Shown piece after piece: positions 1-12,000 of a stretch of 64,000 nt of DNA. Under the pieces are notes generated by a model. That model saw only the letters and a list, made by a program, of their open reading frames with translations. It ran no database searches and had not been told where the DNA came from. Numbering within the stretch: position 1 is the first letter of the stretch; every line of letters starts with the position of its first letter. Origin of the DNA: Hoplostethus atlanticus. Taxonomy: Eukaryota > Chordata > Actinopteri > Trachichthyiformes > Trachichthyidae. Location: NCBI GenBank assembly GCA_034670405.1, contig JAXDDX010000353.1:1-64000 (forward strand). Direction: 5' to 3'. A program made the translations under genes and the position numbers.

Positions 1-62
1 TTACAAAATAAACTAATAAAATAATGTCCTATACCGTAAAACGTTATTTAAAGAACGTAGAC

Positions 63-85
63 CTCTCTCTCTCTCTCTCTCTCTC
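63..85. repeat. (CT)n microsatellite
   Basis: Short uninterrupted CT run near the left edge. No gene is visible in the first 200 bases. Confidence 0.8.
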
Positions 86-208
86 CCTGCACCGTGGTTG
101 GTACTAGAGTGAGAGAACGCGCTGTCTAGTAATGTGTGTTTTAAGGTTTTCCTTTTTTTTTTTCTCATACTGGTTTGAACTGTATGTCAGAAGCAAAAAT
201 GAAATGGT

Positions 209-1432
209 AGGATAGAGTAAGGCATATACAATTCTGGACAAGATTATTGGCACCCTTGAACTGAGGTGCAAATAATCAAACCGTTTGGGAAAAATTAAGA
301 TATTTCAATTAATTATTTTAAAGAAATTACACAAATTCATTCATTCATTAATGTGATTTTATTTTAGTCTGTAATATCTTTTCATTACATTCAATCGCTT
401 TTCATTGTCATTGGCAAAATGCTTTCAGACAACGCAGTTAGCTGTCCTTCAGGATGTTTGCATTGCATGTATCAAGCAATACATTACATTACAACACTTA
501 CAGATAATGTACAATATCTTCTGAAATAATTGGAAATTGAAACCACTTTCAGCCTTCACACATTGATCTATCGATGACACATGATGATTTTTATATATAT
601 ATATAGTTTCAAAATTGTGGCCATGTTTATTTCCACCCTTTAGAACAATTAAAATTATTTTTGTTGGAGGAAATTTTGCATGGTATAAATGAACCAATTA
701 TCCATTTTAAAGTGATAAAGCAGCATGTTCTGCTTCCTTGGCTGTCTGTGAAAGAGAAAAGAGCTGTCTATTTATTATCACCAAACATAAGAGTTCACAA
801 GGCTATACGGCCATCTCTAGAGACCTTGGTATTCCTGTTTCCTTGGTTCAGAATGTTATTAAAAAAGGTGCTGCTCATGGAATTGTTAAGAATCTCCCAG
901 GACGTGGTGGTAAGAGGAAAATTGATCTCAGATATCATTGAAGGTTGGTGTGAGCCATTGAAAAACATGTTGCATGACATCCAAAGATCTCAAGGCTGAC
1001 CTGGAGAGGTCTGGGGTAATGGATTCAGTCCATACCATACGCCTGACACTGAACCAAGAACAGTCAGTGAACTTTACGGTCAGAGGCCACAGAAGACACT
1101 ACTGCTGGAAGAGAAACACAAGAAGGCCCCATTGATCTTTGCCAAGAACCTAAATCCTTCTGGGAAAATGCTGTGCAACTGAATAATAGAAAAGAGTGCC
1201 AATAATAATGGCCATAGCTACTTTTCAGTTTTGAAGCCATGAAAGATTTTTTAAATATATTTTTATTCTTATTGTTTGATCATGTGCTATGTTATGATGT
1301 TATATAAAACAGTAGAATGTGTGAATACCAAAAGTTGTTTCAATTTCCAATTATTTCAGAAGATATTGTACATTATCTGCATAAAATGCAAGGGTGCCAA
1401 TAATCTTGGCCAGAACTGCTTTACTCTATCCT
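209..1432 (+). mobile_element. Decayed Tc1/mariner-like DNA transposon
   Basis: The two ends are inverted copies. The left end at about 229-258 (ttctggacaagattattggc) is repeated, reversed, at 1389-1418, and the match continues outward through the sequence aggatagagtaa. A second inverted pair lies inside (about 502-575 against 1311-1382). Between them, 738-941 on the plus strand encodes a helix-turn-helix segment ending in an LPGRGGKRK-type AT-hook-like stretch, as in the DNA-binding half of Tc1 transposases. The catalytic DDE half is not recognisable: after about 960 the frame is broken and the interior is too short. It is therefore a dead, internally deleted copy, presumably in intron 1 of the first transporter gene. 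Confidence 0.75.
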
Positions 1433-1463
1433 ATCTATCATCTCAACAGAAAGACATGAATAC

Positions 1464-1466
<3 letters not shown>

Positions 1467-1518
<52 letters not shown>
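1467..1518. repeat. (GT)n microsatellite abutting an exon acceptor
   Basis: About 26 GT units end a few bases before the acceptor of transporter exon 2 (ttgttag at 1518-1524), so the GT tract stands where a polypyrimidine tract would normally be. Confidence 0.95.
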
Positions 1519-1519
<1 letters not shown>

Positions 1520-1524
1520 GTTAG

Positions 1525-4500
1525 TTTGACGTGGTGTGTTCAGATGGCTGGTTGGTGGATATGTACCAGGCTACTCTCAATGTGGGCTTCCTGGTTGGGA
1601 GCATCGCTATTGGCTACCTGGCTGACAGGTAAGGCTGTGATTGGTTAGTTAGAGTAGCTTCCTGGTTGACAGGTGCAATGAGAGTATAGATGCAGTGAAA
1701 TGAATTGAACCGCACAGTGGATTAGGGGTTCTCAAACATTTCTGGGTCATGGAAACCCAAAGAGACCATCATTAGACCACAGACCCCTATTTGATAATAT
1801 TAGGTCCCAGGGAAATGAATGTAATGGGTGAATAAAATATGGCCAGTGAAAGATTTTCAGTCAGTTTATCTCTTGTTCGTTCCTCTCTGTCTCCAGGTTT
1901 GGCAGGAAGATGAGTTTCCTGATGTCCAACCTGCTGAATGGGATCGCAGGGATCCTGGTGGCTGTGGCTCCCAACTATGTGTCTTTGCTCGTATTCAGAA
2001 CTCTCTATGGGTTTGGGGTGAAAGGAGGCTGGGTCGCTGGATATGTTCTGAGTAAGAACACTGTTTAACCTCAGCTTTATTTCCCTTTCTTGTTCAAGTT
2101 GAAAGGCCTTCTTAGCAAAATGTCAATGTATCGTACGTTTTTTAAATCTTGTACAGTTTGTGAAATAATAAACTAAGCGGAGAGTCTGTAAGATAAATTC
2201 TTCAAATTAAGAAAATTAAAAGGACGGAAGTAAAGCATCATTCATTTGAAAATGACAAAGATGAATAGATTAATCTTGCCATGGGACTTTTCTTAACTAA
2301 ATTGCCGTGGTCTATTTCCGACTGATTGTTTGTTGGTTGCTGATGAACTACACTCGATTTTAATACTTTTCTTCTTCCCTCTCAGTCACAGAGATAGTGG
2401 GGGTGGAGTACAGGAGGACGGTAGGAGTGCTCTACCAGATGTTCTTCAGTGTTGGCATCCTCCTCCTCCCTCTCCTAGCCTACTTCATCACTGACTGGCG
2501 CTGGTTTCAGGTCGTCATCACCGTCCCCTACATCCTCTTCCTGTCCTACTATTGGTGAGAAATGCCCTCTTCCTTTACTTTCTGCTTTATTCAGAAATTC
2601 CCAGAAACCCCAGAAATCATGTAACGTAAGTAAATCAGACTCCTCAGACCTAATCTTCTTCTCCTTAGTGGCTTAGATTTCTATCCATCCATCAATTTTG
2701 TAGCTGCTTTTCTGGGTCAGGGTCGTAGTGGCAATGAGGCAAGCAGAGCAGCCCAGACATCCTTTCCCCCCTGAACTTCTTCCAGCTCGTCCTGGGGGAT
2801 CCCAAGGCATTCCCAGGCCAGCAGGGAGATGAAGTACCTCTAGGGCAGTGGTCCTCAAATCCAGTCCTTGGGGTTCTGCTGGTTTTCTACCTTATCAGGT
2901 AGTTAATTGCATTCACCTGGTATCCCAGATCTAAATCTGTCTCTGATTAGACAGCTAGAATGAAAACTACCCATCAGAATAGAAAACCAGCAGTACTCTG
3001 GACTCCAAGGTCCATGAATCAACTTCTAACTCGCAGTCCCACTTCATAAGGCTGATTAGATGGCTGGATGTTTACATAGAAATCTGGCCTAGTGCAGCTT
3101 TAACACTGCCATTGAATAAAAGCCACATAAGTACATTTATGGTTTAATTTTTACTGGAATTGAAAGCTTACATAGTCATTTATGTGGTAAGAGAGTTTGA
3201 TGACCCTTTAGCCAGCAAGAATCCCCATTCAAGTTCCCTTTCTCCCACCATCTTCCTTGATAAGCACTTAGACAATCTAACAAGGCTGATGTATTGCTAC
3301 ATGGATCATCTGAATCAAACAGATAATAATGCATGTGTGTGTGCCCAGCACCACCTCTGGTTTACATTGCATCCTGTTTGTTGGCATGGCTTCATGGAAA
3401 TTCTGAATTGCAGGTTTATACCAGAATCGCCTAGGTGGCTTCTCTCTCAGAACAACTCCTCCAAGGCTGTGGAGATCACTGAGGCCATGGCCAAGGAGAA
3501 TAAGATGACTCTTTCCAAGAACATTGAGGTAGCTGGATGTTTAGTGAGGGGAGACACCAAGGCAACCAAGACAGTAAAATAAGGCTACATTCACATTGCA
3601 GATCTTCATGCTCATTGCTGACTTACTGGATTTTTTTTGTGTGTGACTGCTATCTATTGTAGGATGTGACCCATATCCCATACCAATATGAACTGACAGC
3701 GATGTTGAAAAGACACACGTGGGCAGAGTAACAATAGCAAAAGTCATCACATTTTAAGCACCTGAATTGATGTTAATTAAGTCAGCTTATTTGTCTTATT
3801 TGTCTTTGTCTCATTGTCCTCCATGCTAACGCAGCCAAATTAAGAGAACTATGATTGGTAAATGACATAAGATTTACTCTGCAAATTTCAATTTGAGCAT
3901 TCAAATACAAATTACACGTAGGTCACACATACCTCAGGGTCCAATTTTGTACCACCTATCCATGTGGTCCAGACTGGCTTTGAAAAAGAACAAATCAGAT
4001 CTGTGTCACAGGTGAAGGGGGAAAAAGGATTTGGGACACTTACAGCTGCAGTGTGAACATAGCCAACCATACTTCTTTCCTAGACATATCTGTAGTCATG
4101 CCAAGAGTCAAGAGTTAGTTCAGACAAATTGACAGAAAATCTCTGTTACGCAGAAATCATTTCTGGTAAATAATACTAAATAACTTTTGCTTTATGTAAT
4201 TGTATTTTCTGCAAAATTATTAGATGGATGGTAATAATGATAATATAAACTTATTATATATATATAGTGTACTAAACATATGCACTTATCAAAAAGTAGT
4301 TAACAAAGTGCTTTACAGGAATGCATAAAAATAAAATTAGTAAAATATATAATGGGGAAATTAAAAATAGGACACAATTAGGAGAATTCAGGATAAAAGA
4401 AGAATAAATAAATATGGAAATATACACTTAAATCATTTTAATTAACATTACTCACGATTTTTGGTCATAGACTTTGAAAGATGATAATGCAGATACCACC

Positions 4501-7145
4501 ACTGCCTCCTTCATGGACCTGATCAGAACTCCAAAAATGAGAAAACACACTTTAATCCTCAGCTTCAACTGGTGAGTTTTCAGCTCTGTCTGAGCACTTC
4601 TATAATAGTATAGTATAAGAGTATAGATCATGTTGTTTGAAATAGTATATCAGACAAATATTTTTGCAACATGAGTGTACTTCTAAAGGTGTTATGTACA
4701 CTTTGATGCTTAGCTTTGTATTTGTATTTGTATAACTTCTCAGTGTAAGACTCCTTGAGTTGTCCATCCATCTCTTCGCCAACATCTAACTTTCCTCTCT
4801 CTACCTCCTCCAGGTTCACCAGTGCTGTGGTCTACCAGGGTTTGATCATGAGGCTGGGCATCCTGGGAGGAAATGTTTACATCGACTTCCTGATCTCTGG
4901 CCTGGTGGAGTTCCCCGCTGCCTTCCTCATCCTCTTCACTATCGAGCGCATCGGCCGACGCCTCCCCTTCGCCACCGCCAACATCGTAGCCGGAGTCGCC
5001 TGCTTCATTACTGCCTTCATTCCTGAGAGTGAGTCTAAGGGGGTACAAGACAAGACAAGTGCTACAATTGATGAACATAAAACATCAAGGGTAGAAGATT
5101 AGTTAAAACATATTAAGGACAAGGTATTAGGCAGTCTTTGATTTATATTACATTGATGTTGAATTAACTAAAATCAGTGACTGACAGGAATAAAGTGTTG
5201 GTTCCTATTTGACTGTGGAAAGGACAGCAACCTAACAGGTTTAGACCAGATGCCAGCAATTCAGATGTCATATGATTGTAACATCCTCGTTCTGTAAAAC
5301 CTGTTCACATGTTATAATCAACCATTCCTGTCTTGTCTCTCAGGTATGTTCTGGTTTAAGACAGCGGTAGCCTGCATCGGTCGGCTGGGTATCACCATGG
5401 CCTTTGAGATGGTGGTGTTCGTTAACACTGAGCTCTACCCTACCTTTGTCAGGTGAAATGATTATCTGGGTACTATCAGTATGCAGTTGCACCTGGAGTG
5501 CATGGGTTCCCGGTGCACGGGTCAACTTTTTTTTTTGCACAAGGGCCCATCATGCTCTACTTACGCTACTGGTTCACCGTGTTCTGGCCGCGTCCATACA
5601 GTTAATGGTATACGCCCTAAAATGTCCCCGACACCATTGAAAAGCCAGTTTCAGGCTTAGGCGTCAATACACAGGGACACAGACAGACAGACTGATAATG
5701 TATAATATATATTGTTATATAATATAATGGTGCCTCATTCACAAATGTTTTCATAAATTATTCGTAAATTTGTCGTATGTGTGTGCGTACGAAAACACGA
5801 ACGTGGGATTCATGAAACGTGCGGGAAACCTCGATTTGTTCATAAAACAGGTGTATATTTGATGAATGCCAATCGTTCGTAAATTGGATGCGTGTGCCTG
5901 TTGAAGACGATTTGCATAGGTAAACGCCCTGTTCAACACCGTAAAAGGTGTGCAGACTGAAGTGTCGTGTGCAAGTAAACCAGGGGAAAAGAGGAACTTT
6001 GTCTATACATAGGTAATTTCCACATATCTTTCTCACATTCTCATACTCCTCTCATTGTTTATATATGTAGGAACCTGGGAGTGTCAGTGTGCTCTACTCT
6101 GTGTGACGTTGGAGGCATCATAGCCCCCTTCCTGCTCTACAGACTGTCTGTCATCTGGCTGGAGCTGCCCCTCATCATCTTTGGTGGGTTTCATGTTATT
6201 ATGGGGTGAGACCAGTTGGTACAGGCTGTGGGTACAGCTGGCTTTCAACCCCTCTCAACCCATGCACTGAATAGCTGAGATACTAAAATGATCCGTTCCA
6301 AAATTCTATGCTCATTCTTGTTACCAAATTCATAACAAACATAGATAATGATATCCTCTTGATGGTTTCTAAGTAAGGTACTAATAATAGCTAATCATTT
6401 CCATAACACTCAGTAGCCTGTAGTTAAATGGTAGCTATCATCATTTTGGAATGAATCTCAGTTAGTCCTCTTTAATACAGTTCCAGTCATCCGAATGTCT
6501 TGATGTCTTGTCTTTGCTGCTTTTTGCTGCATCATGCCTCAAAACCACCATAGAAATCAGACAAACCAGTCTGGCAACCACAATCAAAAAGTCTCTAAAA
6601 GTTGCCAAATGACATCATATACTTATTTGCATATTAATATATGTGCCACAGCATCCCGCTCTTAGCAGAAGGAGGGGAAACGCTGTGCTCAGAATAAGTA
6701 GTGCTGTTTGTGCAGGATCCCTGGCATTCGTGGCTGGCGGTTTGGTGTTACTGCTTCCTGAGACCAGAGGTGTGCCGCTACCCGACACTATCGATGACAT
6801 CGAATTCCCAGAAAGGTGAGAATCCTCTGCTGATTCTTGATTCTGAGACTCAAAGCAGCATCATAAAACATGAGGCTGAATAAAAACTGCCTTTTGCACA
6901 AATCATTGCGTGTGCATGTAAGTGTCCATATGCATGTGTACATACATGTGTTTGTCTATGTACATATGTAATTTCCACATATCTTTCTCACACTCTCATA
7001 CTCCTCTCATTGTTTATATATGCTTAAATTTTATATTATATTTTTGCTCAGAGCCAAGGAGAACATTGCGATGAAGAACCAACAACTGGCCAACTTGTTG
7101 CCCACCAGCAATGTCACAACCAACAAAGATCCAGCCACTGTCTGA
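1525..7145 (+). CDS. slc22a2: Organic cation transporter, slc22a2-like copy A (exons 2-11; 5' partial)
   Basis: Ten exons read in one frame for 424 codons plus stop: 1525-1628, 1897-2051, 2386-2554, 3414-3528, 4471-4571, 4814-5028, 5344-5452, 6071-6183, 6716-6815, 7052-7145. All introns are GT-AG. The first lengths (104, 155, 169, 115, 101, 215, 109) match the mammalian SLC22A1/2 exon pattern as I know it. Seen: the MFS signature GYLADRFGRK in exons 2-3, PESPRW in exon 5, ERIGRR in exon 7, ELYPTF in exon 8 and CDVGGI in exon 9; the last contains the Asp known in OCT1/2 to matter for cation binding. The protein should be a 12-helix plasma-membrane facilitator of organic cations. Exon 1 (start, helix 1, large glycosylated loop) lies upstream of the window. 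The tail ends DPATV. It could be named slc22a1 or slc22a2; the OCT subfamily is secure, the number is not. Confidence 0.93.
2846..3018. repeat. Small MITE-like inverted repeat in intron 4 of copy A
   Basis: The left arm (ttctgctggttttcta, about 2873-2890) is matched in reverse by tagaaaaccagcagtactct at about 2978-2998, with weaker matching outward (ccagtcc / ggactcc). The left end reads cagtggtcctcaaa, a hAT-like start. No coding capacity. Confidence 0.5.
6013..6068 (+). repeat. Intronic direct repeat, copy 1 (acceptor of exon 9)
   Basis: About 56 bp beginning gtaatttccacatatctttc and running into the acceptor of exon 9. It is repeated almost exactly at 6968-7022, upstream of exon 11 of the same gene. 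Confidence 0.85.
6968..7022 (+). repeat. Intronic direct repeat, copy 2 (upstream of exon 11)
   Basis: Second copy of the 6013-6068 sequence with one or two changes. The acceptor tatatatgtag of copy 1 reads tatatatgctt here, so it no longer offers a splice site. Confidence 0.85.
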
Positions 7146-7445
7146 TCTCCTCCTGTGTCCTTTTGGAAAGCTCTGTGACCAAATTATTTATTTATGTTGT
7201 TTCAAGAGTATTATATGTTTGTTATTTTAAAACTCTAATAATGACTGTTGTTGAGATAGATACCTCCCTTGATTTTTATTCTCAATTACGTAGCCTGGCT
7301 GTCTCTGCCAATGAATGTTTTAGATCTGCTGTAATGTGTCTCTGTTAGGCTGTAGTGACATTGATGCTGGATGTGTTATTGAAGTGTATTTTTGTTATTA
7401 CAGTCGGCAGAATGAGATGCTGGTGTATCGACTCATATCAACAGC

Positions 7446-7451
7446 AATAAA
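7446..7451 (+). terminator. Polyadenylation signal AATAAA of transporter copy A
   Basis: AATAAA about 300 bp after the stop codon, the first canonical signal in the 3' UTR. Confidence 0.7.
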
Positions 7452-7499
7452 GAATTTTCTTCTAACACAGCTTGCACTCATTTTGTTTTTAAAAAAGGA

Positions 7500-8340
7500 G
7501 AGTAAGTATAGTAGTAAGTAAGTAAGTAAAGTAAACTTCATAAACTGCATAACAATAAGACATGTATAAAATAGAAATACAAATTAAACATTAAAAACAG
7601 CACAGAGACAAAGACATGTTACAAACTAAAATGCTTACGGTACAAGTGAGTTTTTAGAAGCTTCTTAAAACCAGCAACCGACTGCATTTTAAATGAATAA
7701 ATAATTGCAATAACTGCAAAAGCTCGGTCTCCCTTTGTTTTCAGCCTGGTTTTACAACCAGAAGGCCTTGGTCAGAAGACCTGAGAGATCTAGCTGGTGA
7801 AAGGGGACACAATAGAGATATAAAGTGGGGACATCCCGTGTAGTGCCTTATAAGTATAATAAAATAATTTTAAAAGCAATTCTGCCCTGAATAGGCAGCC
7901 AATGTAGAAAGGCCAGCACTGGAGTAATGCGTGACCTACGACGTGTGTTGGAGTCTGGCAGCAGCATTTTGGACCAACTGAAGCCAAGAGACAGCAGAGC
8001 GACTCGGTGGTGAACAGTGCATTACAGTAGTCCAAACAGGAAGCAACAAAAACATGAATGATTTTTTTCCAAGTCTTGACAGGATAAAATGTATTTGATT
8101 TTTGAAATGTTTCTTGGTTGAAAGATTGGAGGATTGGACCACTTTCTCTTCATGCAACTCAAATTTCATTTGTTGGTCAAAAAAGACTCCTAAGTTCTTA
8201 GAGGCAGGCTCAACATTTGCTGCAAGATACACTGCTGTACTACAAATACTCTCTGATCCTATAATAAGGACTTCAGTTTTGTCCGGATTAAGTTAGAGGA
8301 AGTTGCATGACATCCAGTCCTTGATAGCTGTTAAGAAGTC
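7500..8340 (-). mobile_element. L2-type LINE remnant (3' end of reverse transcriptase ORF plus tail)
   Basis: On the minus strand two overlapping open stretches (8232-7936 and 8035-7790) carry the C-terminal block of L2/Rex-like reverse transcriptases: NLGVFFD, then MDYCNALF, LQLVQNAAAR and YKALHGMSPLYIS. The conserved blocks alternate between frames, so frameshifts have broken it. The element ends at about 7500-7530 in short (AAGT)n repeats on the plus strand, like the simple-repeat tails of this clade. It is 5'-truncated. Confidence 0.75.
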
Positions 8341-9091
8341 TTGCAAAGTGGAGAGAGGGGATGACAGGCAATACAAGTCAAGAACTGCACTCAAACTCAC
8401 ATCATGAGAACATGGCTTGTGTTTTTTGAGCGACCTCTATCATTATCCACCAGGTAGTCTGTAGTAGTCTTCTGTATCCATTAAACAGTGTTTTCTACTG
8501 TGACTTCACCCCTTAATTCCTACCTCTGTGCAACACATTCAACAATCCCAGTGAGTTTTGTTTGCAAAATGTCATTTGACATTTGGGCCTACAGTACATA
8601 CACCAAACATAGTGTCATAAGCAAAAGTGTTATTTTTTTCATTAATACTCTGTGTCCTGTGACACAGTCATTGTGTAACCCTGGTGCGTACACTGACAGG
8701 AAAATGCATATTTGTTTTGGCTCCTGCTCAGTGCAGGTTCATTCAAGGATTGTATAATTCCACTAGATACTGGCATCCTCTGTTTACCTCCATTAAATAG
8801 TAACATGCTGCCATTTCCATTACTCATGCTCTTGCTCATGTGTCAGCTTAAAGTTGGTCAGTCTGAATCCAAATAGCCATATCCAAGGTTGCTTTGTCTT
8901 TTGGACTTTAGCTCCTGACCAACCTGATTGTTGAAGGGGAGTGTATAAGGGTGCAATCACCCCGATGGACAACTATGTCAAAATCTCCAGAACAGACTAC
9001 TGGTATTTGATTCTGCACCAGGAATAGAACAGAATCTCACATTGAAAATTTATTTTGTTATGTTTGACAGAACACTTTGGTCGCAGTAGTG
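8341..9091. other. Intergenic DNA upstream of transporter copy B
   Basis: AT-rich, no convincing coding sequence. The promoter of copy B is expected here, but no clear TATA box or CpG-rich block can be assigned. Confidence 0.4.
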
Positions 9092-12000
9092 ATGACCACC
9101 TTTGATGATATCCTGAAGGAGATTGGGAAATTTGGCCGCTGCCAGAGGCGGATTTTCGCTCTGCTCTGCCTGACGTCGTTGCCGTTTTCCGGTGTGTATG
9201 TTGGCATCGTGTTCCAGGGTTTCACCCCAGATCACTGGTGTCGGGACCCTGAGGTGGTGGAGAGGAGGCAGGTCTGCGGCTGGAGCCTGGCAGACAGTCG
9301 CAGGCTGACTGTGCCCGTGGTCAACAGTTCTGGACTGCTGCAACACAGCAACTGTGAACAATATGAGCTAGATTGGAACGCCACTTCACTCACCTGTAAC
9401 ACATCAGAACTGGACCTCAGTGGAGTTCCAGTCACCACGTGCAAGGTGAGTCCCCTATGGGACATGTAAACTCAAATACAAGGTGCATCTCTGAAGAAAT
9501 AATGTACATAGATGGGCAAATTTCAGAGTGGTGATCCTTTAATCATCGTCATACAATGCAGTGTTTTGTTCTTGTCATTAAGGATGGCTGGGAATACGAC
9601 TATGAGGGCAGACAGTCCTTTGTCACAGAGGTGAGGACTGGCTTCGACTGACTGACCTAAATGATAAATCAACATGGCCAAACAAGTCCATCTCTGTTTT
9701 GCAGGTTTAACAGCTTAATTCTATAAAAGAAGAATGATCACATGGCTTTGTGATGTACTTTTAGTTGGCCTAATCAATTTCCCCTTCAGTGGTGCTGCAA
9801 ATACAAAAGCTAACAACCCTAAACAGCTGTGGTGGCCCAGAGGGAATTTTAGGCAGAATTCACAATAAAATAAGATGAGACAGGAAAACAAAAATTTATA
9901 TTTTATTTGGGGTTTAGGGAAAGGGGAGTGGGTGAAATCAAACTTAAATTCTTCCCAGTTGGGGCTATAAATAGTCTTCCTTCACTAAGCACACCGGGCT
10001 GGTCTCTTTAACCCCCTGAAAGACAGGAGAGAAAGCGGTATGCCTGGGGTACTGCAGCACTTAGCACCATTCCAGCCCACCAGTGATGTGTATCTACACC
10101 ACCAAGCTTCCAAATGGCCAAAAGACCTGGCTACCTAAGGGTATTTATAGTGAGGCTGGTAATTAGGGAATTGGGACCAGGTGTGTCCAGGTCCATGTAC
10201 CAATTGGCTGCAGAGTTACTACAGGTCCTGAGTTACCTGGGGCTGCTCGGGGCACTGTCCATGGTGCTGACAGGGCTTTCCCTCTCCTCTTTAACCCCAC
10301 TGGGGTGCCACAATGTACAATCTACTAACTGAGGGGATTGTAAAGGGATTTGCTCTTAGAATAAAACAAATAAAGTTAATTTTGAATCACTAGAATATGT
10401 AAACACTACAACATCACTGCAATTGTTTGAGTGTTCCTCAATGAAACCAATAATCAAGTGCTCATGTTAATCTTTGGTCCAGATAGGTCAAATCACACAA
10501 TTCAACATCTTTGGAGCTGTTATTAGTAATTAGTGTTGTACTGTATAGACATCTAGACATATCTAGAAATAAAATATTCCTTGGTTCCAGTTTGACCTGG
10601 TGTGTTCAGATGGCTGGTTGGTGGATATGTACCAAGCCACTCTCAATGTGGGTTTCCTGGTTGGGAGCATTGCTTTTGGTTACCTGGCTGACAGGTAAGG
10701 CCACCAACAAGTGAATCTTCTATCTTGGCCGTCCAGCTTACAAGTACACCTTTGTCAGTGATTAGTGTTACTGTACTTTGCAGAGAGGTAAACATTTCAT
10801 TGGCCACCAGGTCACCAAATCAAATCATGTTTAGAGTGAAGCTATGGTGGCATTACCAATGTACATGTATTAGGCTTCTGGCATTTATTGTTAATGGACT
10901 TGTCTGGTTAAAGGTACTCTATGTACCATTGTCAAATTAACTGGAATACCTTGGTATAAGTACTATAAACAAAAGAGACCATGGTCAAGACAATTGGTAG
11001 CCTCTATCTTATGCCAGTGGTATTGTTAGTGCTGGTGATTCTCAAAATTAAGACCGCATTTCCTTTGTTGCTTCCTGTCACAATGAGGATACTTCTTCTT
11101 GTCCCCCTCCCCCTGCCTGGTGTCTTTGGCCTTACTGAAGATGATAAACACGTTGGAAGTGTTTTTTCCATCGGCCTTTCTCTCCTTCCACCATCTGCTC
11201 TGTTTATGCTGTTTACCCTCTTTGTGTGTTGTACTGTAAAGCAATCCAGCAGATTTCCCGCCAAATCTGACCCAGTGGCACACAATGTAAAATGCAATGT
11301 AGAGGCATGTAGAGGGTGCCAATCTTCTGGGCAATGGTCTTGTTTGTTTACAACAATTATACTAATGTCTCAAATTTAATGTGTTAACGATTTATTGATG
11401 TTAAAGCACAGCACCTTTACATAACTTTGAACTAACACATTTATAAAAAGATGCAATACTAATTTTTCCACAAGCCAATTCAACCCTTTCTACTATGATA
11501 GGAATCCCCATTTATGTTCTCTGTCTGTCTCCAGGTTTGGCAGGAAGGTGAGTTTCCTGATGTCCAGCCTGTTGAATGGAATAGCAGGGATCCTGGTGGC
11601 TGTGGCTCCTAACTACATCTCCATGTTGGTGTTCAGGACCATCTATGGCTTTGGAGTCAAAGGAGGCTGGATGGCCGCATATGTGTTGAGTAATGACAAC
11701 AACTTCATGTTTGCTAACTAATCTAACTAACTAACTAATCAAACAAACATAATTCCACCTGTTTGATAAGTTGCACATAGAGCTGGACGGCTTCAGTATG
11801 ACTGTATGCTGTACCTACAAATGGTTCTTTATGAATATACACATTAAATAAAGTCTCAAACTGATTGAAGAATATGATTTAATACAGAATTGTCATTATA
11901 AGCAAGTAATTGTATTGGGAGTTGCAGGGACACCTCACATTTAACTAATGGCCAGTTTGTATTACAAATATTGCCAGAGAATATATCTGTATATCATCTA

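Noticed and set aside
1729-1800. hAT-like end (ggggttctcaaacatttctggg)
   Set aside because: Only one end is visible, with no partner or target duplication.
9077-9091. In-frame upstream TTG start for transporter copy B
   Set aside because: The ATG at 9092 aligns with other OCT N-termini; a TTG start is not expected in a vertebrate gene.
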